Below the pieces are notes generated by a model. The model was not told the DNA's origin, ran no database searches, and worked only from the letters and a program-made list of their open reading frames with translations. The translations under genes were made by a program, and so were the position numbers. A stretch of DNA of 64,000 nt from Thermococcus gammatolerans EJ3 (GTDB lineage: Archaea > Methanobacteriota_B > Thermococci > Thermococcales > Thermococcaceae). How positions within the stretch are numbered: the first letter of the stretch is position 1; each line of letters opens with the position of its first letter. Where the stretch lies: the NCBI RefSeq assembly GCF_000022365.1, contig NC_012804.1, forward strand, positions 62,001 to 126,000. The letters are read 5' to 3'. Positions 1-8,664 of this stretch are shown here, piece by piece.

Positions 1-1112
1 GCCTTAACGCTCAGACCCTTCGCCATTTCCTCCATGACCGGGATGTTGAACATGGTTGGAACTACTATCCTTGACTTCAGAACCCTTCCCTCCTCTCCGA
101 GCTCGACGTAGTGGATGAGCGTCCCCCTTGGAGCTTCATAAACGCCAACTCCCTTCCCCGGCCTGAAAGTTATGTCACCAGTCCTGAATGGCTCCTCTAT
201 CCTTATCTCGTCCAGGATTTCGCCGAGCCTCTGGATGGCCAGCCTCGTATCCTCTATTCTCGCGAGGTGTAAACCGTAGAGGGACTCGTCCCTGAACTCG
301 CGGTACGTGATCATCCTCGCCCTCGGTCCCGTCTCGACCTTCTCGCCGTCGTAGAACGAGACGAGCGTCGTTGATTCCCTCGCGGCCTCCTCCTTCCTGA
401 ATTCGTAGTAGGGAACGCTTGAGACCTTGTCCCACTCGATGTTGTACCTGTCCCCATAGAAGAAGCCGCTCGCGAGGTATTTGAAGGGCCTTTTGGCTTC
501 CCTAAGCTCATCCGCAATCTCGGTCTGGATGTCCTCGTCGATTAAAAGCTCCTCGGCGGCCTCCCAGCTTGCGGTGAGGTCTTTGAACCTCGCCTTCAGG
601 TTGTTGAAGACGCTCCACTTCGGAACTGAGAGCATGCCACCTATCGTCAGGTTCGGTGGGTGGGTAGCAGCACCACCGAGCTTGAGCAGGTAGTCGCTTA
701 TTTTTGCGTGAAAGTCCATGAGCTTGAAGAGCACGTCGTTCCTCTTTTCCTCCTTAATCAGGTCGCCCGCGACCATGAGGAAGAGCAGAGCGTGGCTCTG
801 GGCCCTGTTTATCAGGCCGAGGGCTTCCCGCATGAGCCTGCCGTTCCTCGGGGGAGTAACCCCTATGGCGTGCTCTATGGCCTCACTCGCCGCTATGCCG
901 TGGGAGGCGTGGCAGAGGCCGCATATCCTCATGACGGCCTCGACGGCAAAGAGGGGGTTCTTTCCGACGACCATCTTCTCGAAGCCCCTAACAGGGGCGG
1001 TTGCTATGAAGAGGGCATCCTGAACAACCCCGTCTTCCTCGTACAGGATGAGCTTGGCCTCACCCGCAATCCTGCACACCTTATCGAGGGTTATCTCGCC
1101 CAAAGCCTTCAC
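1..1112 (-). CDS. [NiFe] hydrogenase large subunit, FrhA-like (3' end outside window)
   Basis: Catalytic large subunit of a cytosolic group 3-type [NiFe] hydrogenase. About 370 codons are visible; the C-terminus, which should carry the second cysteine pair (DPCxxC), lies beyond base 1. The first nickel-binding motif is seen as RICGLCHASHG near residue 65, preceded by TAPVRGFEKMVVGK, which resembles the N-terminus of F420-reducing hydrogenase FrhA. The start is uncertain. GTG at 1112 has GGAGTGA upstream, while a TTG at 1103 has a stronger GGAGGTGA five bases away. It lies downstream of two ferredoxin-like genes and a GltD-like gene on the same strand, which probably carry electrons, and has its own promoter with a SurR motif. 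Frh-type assignment is by resemblance; the small subunit is not in the window. Confidence 0.85.
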   Translation of the reverse strand, partial: MKALGEITLDKVCRIAGEAKLILYEEDGVVQDALFIATAPVRGFEKMVVGKNPLFAVEAVMRICGLCHASHGIAASEAIEHAIGVTPPRNGRLMREALGLINRAQSHALLFLMVAGDLIKEEKRNDVLFKLMDFHAKISDYLLKLGGAATHPPNLTIGGMLSVPKWSVFNNLKARFKDLTASWEAAEELLIDEDIQTEIADELREAKRPFKYLASGFFYGDRYNIEWDKVSSVPYYEFRKEEAARESTTLVSFYDGEKVETGPRARMITYREFRDESLYGLHLARIEDTRLAIQRLGEILDEIRIEEPFRTGDITFRPGKGVGVYEAPRGTLIHYVELGEEGRVLKSRIVVPTMFNIPVMEEMAKGLSVK

Positions 1113-1152
1113 CTCCGCTTTTCACTCCATTTCTGAGTTCGAAACGCACGAT

Positions 1153-1183
1153 AAAAGCGTTTTTTGAACTAAAGGTTTGGAAC
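1153..1183 (-). promoter_or_regulatory. SurR-type operator and promoter of the hydrogenase gene
   Basis: On the minus strand the sequence GTTCCAAACCTTTAGTT (1183-1167) is an exact match to GTTn3AACn5GTT, the extended binding motif published for the redox-responsive regulator SurR of Thermococcales. It is followed by GTTCAAAAAACGCTTTT, whose T-rich end (about 1151-1158) is a plausible TATA element some 40 bases before the gene start. SurR is known to activate hydrogenase operons when sulfur is absent. The motif match is direct; binding is inferred. Confidence 0.75.
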
Positions 1184-1278
1184 TCTAATTTTCCGATATG
1201 GGGGGAGTTTAGGTTATGAATCACTGGATCCACCAACGTTAATGCGTTAAAAAAAGAGAAATGGCCATCTAAAGGCTT

Positions 1279-1782
1279 TCAGGGTAGCCTCCCAACCCCC
1301 TCGAGCGATATCGTTGACATCCTCTCCCTCGCTATCTTTTCGGCCGTCCTGCGCCTGATTTCGTCCTCAATTTCCTCGGGCTTTCCAAAGAATATTGCCT
1401 CGGCAGGGCACATCTCACTGCACGCCGGGGCCATGCCGAGTTGCCTTCTGTCGGCGCACATGTCGCACTTGGTCATGACCTTGAGCTTCACGTTGAAGGT
1501 TGGGACGCCAAAGGGACAAACTGCCAGACACATCATACAGCCTATGCACTTGTTGGGGTCTATTATGACCGCCCCGTCGTAGTCCTTGAATATCGCTCCA
1601 GCAGGGCACACGTCCATACAGGGGGCCTTTTCGCAGTGCCTGCAGGTTATTGGAATCGGAATGCCCGTTACCGTGTAGTAGACTCTTATGTTGGGCTTTC
1701 CGTGATGGATGAACTCACATACCCCCTCACAGGTCTCACAACCGATGCAGAGGCTGTAATCCACGTGGAGAATCCTCCTCAT
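1279..1782 (-). CDS. 4Fe-4S electron-transfer subunit, HycB/HydN-like
   Basis: Ferredoxin-like protein of 167 residues with four cysteine clusters: CIGCETCEGVC near residue 12, CRHCEKAPCMDVC near 47, CIGCMMCLAVC near 78 and CDMCADRR...CSEMC near 105-124. This is the arrangement of polyferredoxin subunits (HycB, HydN, DmsB type) that pass electrons between an oxidoreductase and a hydrogenase or formate dehydrogenase. The start has a strong GGAGGTGA site, and the ATG overlaps the stop of the GltD-like gene upstream, so the two are probably translationally coupled. The hydrogenase large subunit follows 167 bases downstream under an additional promoter. Confidence 0.85.
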   Translation of the reverse strand: MRRILHVDYSLCIGCETCEGVCEFIHHGKPNIRVYYTVTGIPIPITCRHCEKAPCMDVCPAGAIFKDYDGAVIIDPNKCIGCMMCLAVCPFGVPTFNVKLKVMTKCDMCADRRQLGMAPACSEMCPAEAIFFGKPEEIEDEIRRRTAEKIARERMSTISLEGVGRLP

Positions 1783-2840
1783 TCTTTCACCTCCATAAGC
1801 CAGTAGTGGATGCTCTCGGCCGCGTACAGGCCGTCCTTCACGGCCCTTCCAACCTTCGAGGGCCCGAGCACAACATCGCCGGCCGCAAAGACGCCTTCCC
1901 TGCTCGTCATGTGCCTGCTGTCCACGACTATCCTCCCCTTCCTGTCGAGGGCTATTCCCGTGTCCTTGGCGAAGGGAGGAGTTGGCATCTGGCCAACCGC
2001 GCAGACCACGTAGTCGACATCGATCTGGAAGTTCGAGCCTTCAATTGGAACTGGCCTTCTCCTTCCCGTCTCGTCGGGCTCGCTCAGCTTCGTCTTGACG
2101 AGCTCTATTGCCCTGACCCTTCCGTTCTCGCCGATTATCCTCACGGGCATCGTCCTCTCGAGCCACTTCACGCCTCTCTGCTGGAGGAGGTTTATCTCGT
2201 AGGCCCCCGCCGGGGCCTCGCGAATGGTCCTGCGGTAGCTGAGGTAGACCTTCTCGGCCCCAAGGTTGACGCTCTCGAGGGCCGCGTCAACGGCCGTGTG
2301 TCCCGCCCCTATGACGATGACTTTCTTTCCCTCCACGGGGGGCACCTTATCCCAGTCCATGTGCCCGAGCTTGGCGCTCTTGATCTTGAACAGGTATTCG
2401 AGGGCCGGGAAGACCCCCTCGAGGTCGGAACCCGGTATGGTTGGCACGTAGGCGTTCCACGTTCCCGTAGCTATCAGAACCGCGTCGTAGTTCTTCACGA
2501 TCTCCTCGAAGTCTATCCTCCTCTCCACGAAGTCGTCGCCGTTCTCGTTTGGATTGCCGAAGCACACCTTTGTCCTCGGGAAGAACTTTACCCCGAAGGC
2601 GTTTTCCAGCCTCTCACAGCCGTCCCTTACCCTGTAAATCGGAATCCTGAACTCTGGAATGCCGAAGAGCATCAGCCCCCCTGGCTCTGGGAGCTTGTCG
2701 TAGACGTGAACCTCGTGCCCCTGGCAGACGAGGTAGCCAGCCGCGGCGAGGCCGGCCGGTCCGGCACCGATTATTGCGACCTTCTTTCCAGTAGGCTCGG
2801 GTTTCTCCCGGCACAGGAAGGCGAAGTTCATACCTTTCAT
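1779..2840 (-). CDS. GltD-like FAD/NAD(P)H oxidoreductase
   Basis: Flavoprotein of about 353 residues, related to the small (beta) subunit of glutamate synthase. An FAD-binding GAGPAG motif lies near residue 28 and an NAD(P)-binding GAGHTAVDAA motif near 180. The C-terminal VFAAGDVV motif contacts FAD. The two-[4Fe-4S] N-terminal domain of full GltD is absent; the separate ferredoxin encoded just upstream may replace it. In a hydrogenase operon such a protein would link NAD(P)H to ferredoxin or hydrogenase electron flow (inference). Several ATGs cluster at the start; 2840 was chosen because GAGGTG lies six bases upstream. The frame is open to 2849. Confidence 0.8.
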   Translation of the reverse strand: MKGMNFAFLCREKPEPTGKKVAIIGAGPAGLAAAGYLVCQGHEVHVYDKLPEPGGLMLFGIPEFRIPIYRVRDGCERLENAFGVKFFPRTKVCFGNPNENGDDFVERRIDFEEIVKNYDAVLIATGTWNAYVPTIPGSDLEGVFPALEYLFKIKSAKLGHMDWDKVPPVEGKKVIVIGAGHTAVDAALESVNLGAEKVYLSYRRTIREAPAGAYEINLLQQRGVKWLERTMPVRIIGENGRVRAIELVKTKLSEPDETGRRRPVPIEGSNFQIDVDYVVCAVGQMPTPPFAKDTGIALDRKGRIVVDSRHMTSREGVFAAGDVVLGPSKVGRAVKDGLYAAESIHYWLMEVKE

Positions 2841-2845
2841 CTTCA

Positions 2846-3274
2846 TCACCTCACGTAGGCTTCATAACTTCGGGCCACGTCAAATATCCGCTTCCTCTTG
2901 CAATCATCGCAAAGGTAGACGAGCGTATCATCCTCACCGGCTTCCCTGAGCTTTGAGGCCATGTATTCGGCCTCTTTGACGGTGTACGGAAGTTTCCTGC
3001 CGCAGGCCCGACAGCGGGCGAACTCAAAGGTGAGCGTCATCCCATCTGGAATGCCCCTTATGGCCCCCAGGGGGCACGCTTCGTTGCACTCAAACCCACA
3101 GCTACCGCACTTTTCGGGCTCAAAGGTTATCCTGCGCGTGCTGTCGTTTACGATTGTTATTGCATTGAAGGGGCATGCTTCGGCACAGAGCCCGCATCCT
3201 ATGCACTTCTCAACCTCCAGCACGCTTATCCCCTCTCTGCCCCATATTGAACTTTTCAGTGCTTTTATGTCCAT
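2846..3274 (-). CDS. 4Fe-4S ferredoxin-type protein
   Basis: First gene of the hydrogenase operon, 142 residues. It has two clusters, [12 protein letters not shown] near residue 24 and [13 protein letters not shown] near 56, as in 2[4Fe-4S] ferredoxins. A C-terminal part has two further cysteine pairs, CRACG near 90 and CDDC near 121, that may bind zinc. It probably supplies the iron-sulfur domain missing from the GltD-like protein encoded next; the two genes overlap. The ATG at 3274 lacks a clear ribosome binding site, so a GTG near residue 18 (preceded by GAGAGGGGAT) is an alternative start. Confidence 0.75.
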   Translation of the reverse strand: MDIKALKSSIWGREGISVLEVEKCIGCGLCAEACPFNAITIVNDSTRRITFEPEKCGSCGFECNEACPLGAIRGIPDGMTLTFEFARCRACGRKLPYTVKEAEYMASKLREAGEDDTLVYLCDDCKRKRIFDVARSYEAYVR

Positions 3275-3325
3275 ATTTTTGTTGGATTCGTTTTCTGTAC
3301 ACTGAAATTTCCATTATCGGGGTTA

Positions 3326-3370
3326 AAAAGCGTTTTTTGAACCGCTTTTACTGAACCAAAGGTGTCCAAC
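3326..3370 (-). promoter_or_regulatory. Second hydrogenase-operon promoter with degenerate SurR motif
   Basis: Minus-strand GTTGGACACCTTTGGTT (3370-3354) matches GTTn3AACn5GTT except CAC in place of AAC. It is followed by the same 17 bases, GTTCAAAAAACGCTTTT (3342-3326), that occur in the promoter at 1153-1169. The shared block argues for co-regulation of both transcription units. Confidence 0.55.
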
Positions 3371-3432
3371 GAAGCGTTGGAGAAAAGGAATTAAGTCAAT
3401 GCATCCCTTGTCACGCACCTGAGGTGCATGAA

Positions 3433-4497
3433 ATGCTCGCGGTCAGGTGGCACGGAAGGAGGGATCTGAGGCTTGAGGACATCCCCGAGCCCCAAGTTAA
3501 GCCGGGCTTCATCAAAATCAAAGTGAAAGCCTGTGGAATATGCGGAACCGACCTGAACGAGTACCTCAACGGACCGATTTTCATACCCACCGAGAGGCCC
3601 CACCCTCTCACTGGCAGAACTGCTCCAGTAACGATAGGGCACGAGTTCGCTGGGGAGGTCGTTGAAATTGGCGAGGGCGTTAAGGGCTTTGAAGTCGGGG
3701 ACAGAGTTGCTATCTTCCCGGTAATCCACTGCGGTGAGTGCTACTTCTGCAGGAGGGGAATGGAGAACCTCTGCGTGAACTTTGGGGTTACGGGCCTCAG
3801 CGAGGACGGGGGTTTTGCAGAATATGCCCTGGTCAGACCATATCAGGCCTACAAAATCCCCGAAAGCGTTTCGTTCGAGGAGGCCGCGTTGGTCGAGCCC
3901 CTCTCAGTCGGGGTGAGGGCGGTCAAAAAGGCCGGCCTGTTACCGGGGGACAGCGTGGTGATAATAGGAGCGGGTCCGATAGGCCTCAGCGTGCTCCTCG
4001 TTGCGAGGGCCTCCGGGGCGGGAAAGGTAATCGTCGTGGAGCCCTCAAGGGTGAGACGGAAAAAGGCCCTCGAGCTTGGTGCTGATATTGCAATCGACCC
4101 GAGCGGCAGGAGCACGGAGGAAGTCGTTGATGAGATAGTGGGCGAAACTGAACTTGGAGCCGATGTCAGCTTCGAGTGCGTTGGGCTCAACGAAACTTTC
4201 AAGACGGCCGTCGAGAGCATAAGGAAAGGCGGGAGGGCCGTTATCCTTGGGGTTTTCAAGTGCTTGACGTCCTTCAACGCAAAAGGCCTCGTCGTTGGGG
4301 AGAAAAGCATAGTGGGCTCGGTTTCCCACAGCGCGGATGACTTCTGCAGGGGGATTTCCCTCATTGCATCCGGGAGGGTTGACGTTGGGCCCATGATAAC
4401 CTCAAGAGTTGGGCTTGAGGAGATAATCGAGAGGGGCTTTGAGGAGCTCGCGAAGAACAGGGAGGGGCACGTTAAGATACTGGCCGTGGGAAAATAA
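3433..4497 (+). CDS. Zinc-dependent medium-chain dehydrogenase, 2,3-butanediol dehydrogenase-like
   Basis: NAD(P)-dependent alcohol/polyol dehydrogenase of 354 residues. The catalytic zinc site is CGICGTD near residue 34 and GHEFAGEV near 68. The structural zinc site is [15 protein letters not shown] near residues 101-115, and the Rossmann motif GAGPIG is near 176. The [14 protein letters not shown] stretch resembles (R,R)-butanediol dehydrogenases more than threonine dehydrogenases, but the substrate cannot be fixed from sequence. ATG 3433 follows GAGGTG by six bases; an in-frame GTG at 3424 lies within the binding site. The gene is followed closely by nadE, so both may be one transcript. 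Confidence 0.8.
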   Translation: MLAVRWHGRRDLRLEDIPEPQVKPGFIKIKVKACGICGTDLNEYLNGPIFIPTERPHPLTGRTAPVTIGHEFAGEVVEIGEGVKGFEVGDRVAIFPVIHCGECYFCRRGMENLCVNFGVTGLSEDGGFAEYALVRPYQAYKIPESVSFEEAALVEPLSVGVRAVKKAGLLPGDSVVIIGAGPIGLSVLLVARASGAGKVIVVEPSRVRRKKALELGADIAIDPSGRSTEEVVDEIVGETELGADVSFECVGLNETFKTAVESIRKGGRAVILGVFKCLTSFNAKGLVVGEKSIVGSVSHSADDFCRGISLIASGRVDVGPMITSRVGLEEIIERGFEELAKNREGHVKILAVGK

Positions 4498-4534
4498 ATT
4501 AAAGTCAGAACTCCCAGGTAACTTCGTGGTCAAA

Positions 4535-5299
4535 ATGAGGGAGCTAAACTACGGGGAGGTAATCGAGAAACTGGTATCCTTTATTCAAGAGAAAGTCGGG
4601 GAGGCAAAATCCAACGGAGTTGTGATAGGGATAAGCGGTGGAGTAGACAGCGCAACCACAGCTTATCTGGCCGTTAAAGCCCTGGGAAGGGAGCGCGTCC
4701 TCGGGCTCATAATGCCATACTACAACAACCAAGACGTTGACGATGCAAGGCTCGTCTGCTCCTCCCTCGGGATTGAGTGCAGGGAGATAGGCATAAAGCC
4801 GATCGTTGACTCCTTCGTTGCCGGGCTCGGCTTTCAACCTGATAAACGGAGCCTCGGCAACATAATGTCCCGGACGAGGATGGTCCTCCTCTACGCGCAC
4901 GCCAACGCCAAAAACTACCTCGTCCTTGGGACGGGCAACAGGAGCGAGTTCCTGACTGGATATTTTACAAAATGGGGCGACGGCGCGAGCGATTATGCTC
5001 CCCTCATAAACCTCTACAAGACCGAGGTATGGGAGGTTGCCAAGCTCTTGGGAGTTCCGGAAAGGATCATCGAGAAGAAGCCGAGAGCAGGTCTCTGGGA
5101 GGGGCAGACTGATGAAGACGAGCTTGGAATAAGCTACCGCCTCCTCGATGAGATACTCTGGCGCCTTGTAGATTTGAAGATGCCAAAGGAGGAGATAGCG
5201 GGGGAACTTGGCATTCCAGTCGAGAGAGTTGAATACGTCGAGAACCTTGTGAGGAGAAGCGAACACAAGCGCCGTTTGCCTCTCGGACCGGAGTTTTAG
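4535..5299 (+). CDS. nadE: NAD synthetase
   Basis: Catalyses the last step of NAD synthesis, amidation of deamido-NAD using ATP. The protein of 254 residues has the ATP-pyrophosphatase P-loop SGGVDSA near residue 35, the GTGNRSE motif and the [12 protein letters not shown] region typical of NadE. There is no N-terminal glutaminase domain, so it should use ammonia, as archaeal NadE proteins do. ATG 4535 follows a GTGGT site; the open frame extends further upstream into the end of the dehydrogenase gene. It starts 38 bases after that gene. Confidence 0.92.
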   Translation: MRELNYGEVIEKLVSFIQEKVGEAKSNGVVIGISGGVDSATTAYLAVKALGRERVLGLIMPYYNNQDVDDARLVCSSLGIECREIGIKPIVDSFVAGLGFQPDKRSLGNIMSRTRMVLLYAHANAKNYLVLGTGNRSEFLTGYFTKWGDGASDYAPLINLYKTEVWEVAKLLGVPERIIEKKPRAGLWEGQTDEDELGISYRLLDEILWRLVDLKMPKEEIAGELGIPVERVEYVENLVRRSEHKRRLPLGPEF

Positions 5300-5343
5300 G
5301 CGTTTTCACGCTCTTATCTTAATCATCTTTGATACCAATGCAA

Positions 5344-5356
5344 ACCTTTATATACT
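5344..5356 (+). promoter_or_regulatory. TATA box and leader of the TRAM gene
   Basis: CTTTATATACT is a strong archaeal TATA element about 85 bases before the TRAM start, implying a leader of roughly 55-60 bases. The leader (5372-5410) contains GACTC/GAGTC complementary arms and a GGGA...TCGAGGGAG stretch that could fold. Confidence 0.6.
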
Positions 5357-5432
5357 CTACAACTAACCTCCCAGTGGGACTCTTCTCGGAGTCTTTCGAG
5401 GGAGCCCCAATACTGGAAAGTTGGTGTTAGGT

Positions 5433-5648
5433 ATGTATGGAGATAGATTTGGTGGATATGGAAACGAGGCCCCGGTCAAGGTTGGGGAGCGCTACAGGGT
5501 TAAGATTGAGAGCCTTGGTAAGGGTGGCGATGGCATCGCCAAGATAAAGGGGTTCGTTATCTTCGTCCCGAACACCCAGGTCGGAGACGAGGTTGAGATC
5601 GTTATAAACTCCGTTAAGAGGAAGTTTGCCTTCGCTCAGGTTATCTGA
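5433..5648 (+). CDS. Small TRAM-domain protein
   Basis: Stand-alone TRAM domain of 71 residues ([20 protein letters not shown] then [20 protein letters not shown]). This beta-barrel RNA-binding fold also occurs in TrmA- and MiaB-type tRNA-modifying enzymes. Free archaeal TRAM proteins have been described as RNA chaperones. The N-terminus is short and Gly/Tyr-rich. ATG 5433 is preceded by a GGTG site, and the gene has its own strong TATA box and a T-rich stretch behind it, consistent with a monocistronic, well expressed gene. Confidence 0.88.
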   Translation: MYGDRFGGYGNEAPVKVGERYRVKIESLGKGGDGIAKIKGFVIFVPNTQVGDEVEIVINSVKRKFAFAQVI

Positions 5649-5678
5649 AGGTTCAAGCTCACATCTCACGCCCGCAAG

Positions 5679-5711
5679 GGCTTTTCCACTACTTTTTTGA
5701 CAAACTTTTTT
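5679..5711 (+). terminator. Poly-T transcription terminator
   Basis: Two T-runs (CTTTTTTG and CTTTTTTAG) follow the TRAM stop codon, as expected of archaeal intrinsic termination. Confidence 0.5.
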
Positions 5712-5743
5712 AGAGGGGCCGAGAAGTTTAACCGGTGGTTACC

Positions 5744-6010
5744 ATGAAGGTCACAGTTAGGTACTTCGCCCGCTACCGCTCCCTAGTCGGTAAGGGAGAG
5801 GAGGAAGTCGAGCTCCCCGAAGGAGCGACCGTCATGGATCTTATTGAGAAAATAAAAGAGATGCATCCAGTTCTCAGGAACGAGGTCTTCGCGGAGGACG
5901 ACGACCTTGCGGACGTCAACGTATCGCGCAACGGGCGCTACGTACGCTTCGACGAGACACTTCGGGAGGGTGACGTGGTCGCCATCTTCCCCCCGGTGAG
6001 TGGAGGCTAA
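5744..6010 (+). CDS. MoaD/ThiS-family ubiquitin-like sulfur carrier
   Basis: Beta-grasp protein of 88 residues ending in PPVSGG. The terminal Gly-Gly is the residue pair that is adenylated and thiocarboxylated in MoaD and archaeal SAMP proteins. It may serve molybdopterin/tungstopterin synthesis, which the tungsten enzyme GAPOR encoded at 51443 needs, or tRNA thiolation or protein modification (SAMP-like). The sequence does not separate these roles. ATG 5744 follows GGTGGT. It ends directly against the convergent gene at 6011. Confidence 0.85.
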   Translation: MKVTVRYFARYRSLVGKGEEEVELPEGATVMDLIEKIKEMHPVLRNEVFAEDDDLADVNVSRNGRYVRFDETLREGDVVAIFPPVSGG

Positions 6011-7216
6011 TCATTTCCTCCTTCTTACGATCATAAGGGGCCACAGGGAGAGCAGAGTGATCACTCCGGGGCCGCAGAGGGCTTTAACTGAGTCTGAAAC
6101 CGAACTTGAAGGCCTTGGAGAGCCGATGTGCTCTGGGGTTCCATGCTGGAGGCCCTCGCTGGTTCCGGGTTCGCCTGTTGACACGACGCTACTGCCGTTC
6201 CCAGTATCCCACGCCCCACAGCCGACAAAGCGAACGAGCAATGGATCCTTGCTCTCGTCGTAGGGTATCCACGCATAAGTGCCGTTCTTCGTCTCGTACC
6301 ACCCGATGTGGGAGTTCCAGCCGGCGTTGCCCCACTCAGAGACCTCCGCTATCTCCTCGATGTCCTCCTCAGTGAGGCCCCTGACAACGCCCCTGGCGAC
6401 GAGCTCTTCAAGAACCTTCATCATTACCATCGAGGCGTTTACCTCCGAGGTATCGTAGGCCGGCCCCTCCTCGGAGCGCGATTGAACTTCGATCTTCGTG
6501 CAGTTTATCCCCGTTGCTTTCAAAAGCTCCTCAACCGCTTCTCTAAGGTCCTCGGGATCTGGGGCCTTTCCGACAATCCCTGTGGGGCCGGCCCGTATAA
6601 CCTTGGAGGGATCCACCCCGTGACTCCTCAGGCACTTCTCAAACTCCGGGTTGGGTTTCCAGGAGCAGGTACCGTTCACACAGCCACAGCTCGTGAGCTG
6701 GAAGCACTCGTACCAGGGAGCGTAAACACAGGGAGTTACGATCTTCTCGACTTCACCTTTTCTGCCACAGACCTCACCGGAGCAGCCGCCGGTGGCGCAG
6801 TCGGAGTCGGATTTGCATTCCCACCCCTGATCTGTGATCCTGAAGGTGGCGTTTCCCTTGATGAGCTTGCTCCCGTTTACGATCCATCCAAGGGCCCTTA
6901 GCTTTTCGAGGGCATCGGAGGTAAGGATGAAGGTTCCGGAGTAGACCCAGTACGCACCTAGATGCCTAACCGTTGGAATCCCAATCCAGACGTGCAGGCC
7001 TTTACTCCCGTTCCAGACCCTGAGCAGGAACGTTTTTCCCTCGATCTCCATCACGGGAGGAACAGCGGGGGAGAGGTTGTACTCAACCCCGGGTTTGTTC
7101 AGAAGAACCTCAACGGAGTATAGGTCGGAGGGATTGAAGCAGGCCCCTACGGACTGAGCCGGCAACATTGAAACGATGAACGCCACGACAACCAACAGGG
7201 AGTACACCCTTCTCAT
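6011..7216 (-). CDS. Secreted Cys-rich protein with CGP-CTERM anchor
   Basis: Surface protein of about 401 residues. The N-terminus is a signal peptide (RRVYSLLVVVAFIVSMLP). The middle holds a cluster of about eight cysteines (CKSDSDC, CSGEVCG, CVYAPWYEC, CGCVNGTC and others, about residues 160-235). The C-terminus is CGPGVITLLSLWPLMIVRR, the tripartite CGP-CTERM sorting signal of Thermococcaceae: Cys-Gly-Pro, a hydrophobic helix and basic residues. A Ser/Thr/Gly-rich linker precedes it. ATG 7216 has GGTGAGG upstream; the longer open frame lacks a sensible signal peptide. The function is unknown. Related Cys-rich domains occur in other CGP-CTERM proteins. Confidence 0.8.
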   Translation of the reverse strand: MRRVYSLLVVVAFIVSMLPAQSVGACFNPSDLYSVEVLLNKPGVEYNLSPAVPPVMEIEGKTFLLRVWNGSKGLHVWIGIPTVRHLGAYWVYSGTFILTSDALEKLRALGWIVNGSKLIKGNATFRITDQGWECKSDSDCATGGCSGEVCGRKGEVEKIVTPCVYAPWYECFQLTSCGCVNGTCSWKPNPEFEKCLRSHGVDPSKVIRAGPTGIVGKAPDPEDLREAVEELLKATGINCTKIEVQSRSEEGPAYDTSEVNASMVMMKVLEELVARGVVRGLTEEDIEEIAEVSEWGNAGWNSHIGWYETKNGTYAWIPYDESKDPLLVRFVGCGAWDTGNGSSVVSTGEPGTSEGLQHGTPEHIGSPRPSSSVSDSVKALCGPGVITLLSLWPLMIVRRRK

Positions 7217-7299
7217 ACCCCTCACCATTAAGTATTCCGGCTTCATTTTATTTAAGCCCCCCGACGGCTTCAAACTGGCTTGAAGTGTAGCTTCAAAAC

Positions 7300-7338
7300 G
7301 ATTATAAGAGAGATTGGCTAGTATCACCCGAGGTGATT
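7300..7338 (+). promoter_or_regulatory. Enolase promoter with TGM-like operator
   Basis: A TATA element ATTATAAGA (about 7300-7309) is followed by TATCACCCGAGGTGATT (7322-7338). This fits TATCAC-N5-GTGATA, the Thermococcales glycolytic motif bound by Tgr/TrmBL1, in 11 of 12 fixed positions. A motif downstream of TATA is the repressing layout. The right half overlaps the ribosome binding site, so part of the match may be coincidence. Confidence 0.45.
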
Positions 7339-7341
7339 GAG

Positions 7342-8634
7342 ATGGAGAACCCGTTCGAGATTACCGCAGTTGTGGCGAGGGAGATACTCGACAGCAGGGG
7401 AAACCCAACCGTTGAGGTCGAGGTCTACACGCCGGTGAGCATGGGGCGAGCGGCCGTTCCGAGCGGAGCGAGCACGGGAACCCATGAAGCCCTGGAGCTC
7501 CGCGACGGCGGAAAGCGCTTCCACGGAAAGGGCGTCAGAAGGGCGGTTGAGAACGTCAACAAGATTATAGCACCGGAAATCATCGGAATGGACGTCACAT
7601 GGCAGAGGGACATTGATATGCTGATGATTGAGCTCGATGGAACGGAGAACAAGAGCAACCTTGGAGCCAACGCAATCCTCGGTGTGTCTCTGGCGGTAGC
7701 AAAGGCCGCCGCCAACGCGCTCGGCCTTCCGCTCTACCAGTACATCGGCGGAACCAACGCCTACGTCATGCCCGTTCCGATGAGCAACGTCATCAACGGC
7801 GGCGTTCACGCGGGCAACGAGCTCGACTTCCAGGAGTTCATGATAATGCCGGTCGGTGCAAAGAGCTTCCGCGAGGGAATAAGGTGGGTCTCCGAGACCT
7901 ACCACACCCTCAAGAAGGTCATAGCCGAAAAGTACGGCAAGAACGCCGTCAACGTCGGCGACGAGGGCGGCTTCGCCCCGCCGATGAAGGAAGTTACCGA
8001 GCCGCTCGAGGTCCTCATCAAGGCCATCGAAGAGGCCGGCTACAAGCCCGGCGACGAGATAGCCTTTGCCCTCGACGCCGCCTCCAGCGAGTTCTACGAC
8101 GAAAAGCTCGGCAAATACGTCGTTGGTGGAAAGGAGTATGACAGAGGCGAGCTTCTTGAACTTTACAGGGAGCTCGTGAGCAAGTACCCGATAGTCTCCA
8201 TCGAGGACCCGTTCCATGAGGAGGACTGGGAAGGCTTCGTCATGATAACAAGGGAACTTGGAGGCAAGATACAGATAGTCGGTGACGACCTCTTCGTCAC
8301 CAACCCGAAGAGGATAAGGAAGGGCATCGAGATGGGCGCGGCAAACGCACTCCTCCTCAAGGTCAACCAGATTGGAACGCTCAGCGAGGCGATAGATGCC
8401 GCCTACACGGCCTTCAGGGCTGGCTACGGCGTCGTCGTCTCCCACCGCTCCGGGGAGACGGAAGATGCCACCATCGCAGACCTCGCCGTTGCTCTCAACG
8501 CCGGCCAGATAAAGACCGGCGCTCCAGCCAGAAGCGACAGGAACGCCAAGTACAACCAGCTGATAAGGATAGAGGAGGAGCTTGAGGGTATAGCAGTCTA
8601 TCCGGGCAAGAGGTTCCGCAACCCGTTCCTCTGA
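7342..8634 (+). CDS. eno: Enolase
   Basis: Phosphopyruvate hydratase (2-phosphoglycerate to phosphoenolpyruvate), used in both glycolysis and gluconeogenesis. The length of 430 residues is normal. Visible motifs are [17 protein letters not shown] at the N-terminus, [36 protein letters not shown] and the metal/catalytic region [11 protein letters not shown]...[14 protein letters not shown]...[12 protein letters not shown] 7342 sits five bases after AGGTGA; an in-frame GTG at 7333 is part of that site. Confidence 0.97.
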   Translation: MENPFEITAVVAREILDSRGNPTVEVEVYTPVSMGRAAVPSGASTGTHEALELRDGGKRFHGKGVRRAVENVNKIIAPEIIGMDVTWQRDIDMLMIELDGTENKSNLGANAILGVSLAVAKAAANALGLPLYQYIGGTNAYVMPVPMSNVINGGVHAGNELDFQEFMIMPVGAKSFREGIRWVSETYHTLKKVIAEKYGKNAVNVGDEGGFAPPMKEVTEPLEVLIKAIEEAGYKPGDEIAFALDAASSEFYDEKLGKYVVGGKEYDRGELLELYRELVSKYPIVSIEDPFHEEDWEGFVMITRELGGKIQIVGDDLFVTNPKRIRKGIEMGAANALLLKVNQIGTLSEAIDAAYTAFRAGYGVVVSHRSGETEDATIADLAVALNAGQIKTGAPARSDRNAKYNQLIRIEEELEGIAVYPGKRFRNPFL

Positions 8635-8664
8635 ACCTTTTTCTTTATGTTTCTGGTGAAGATT

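Noticed and set aside
1441-2858. Long plus-strand open frames opposite the ferredoxin and GltD-like genes
   Set aside because: They are shadows caused by GC-rich third codon positions; the minus-strand frames carry all recognisable motifs.
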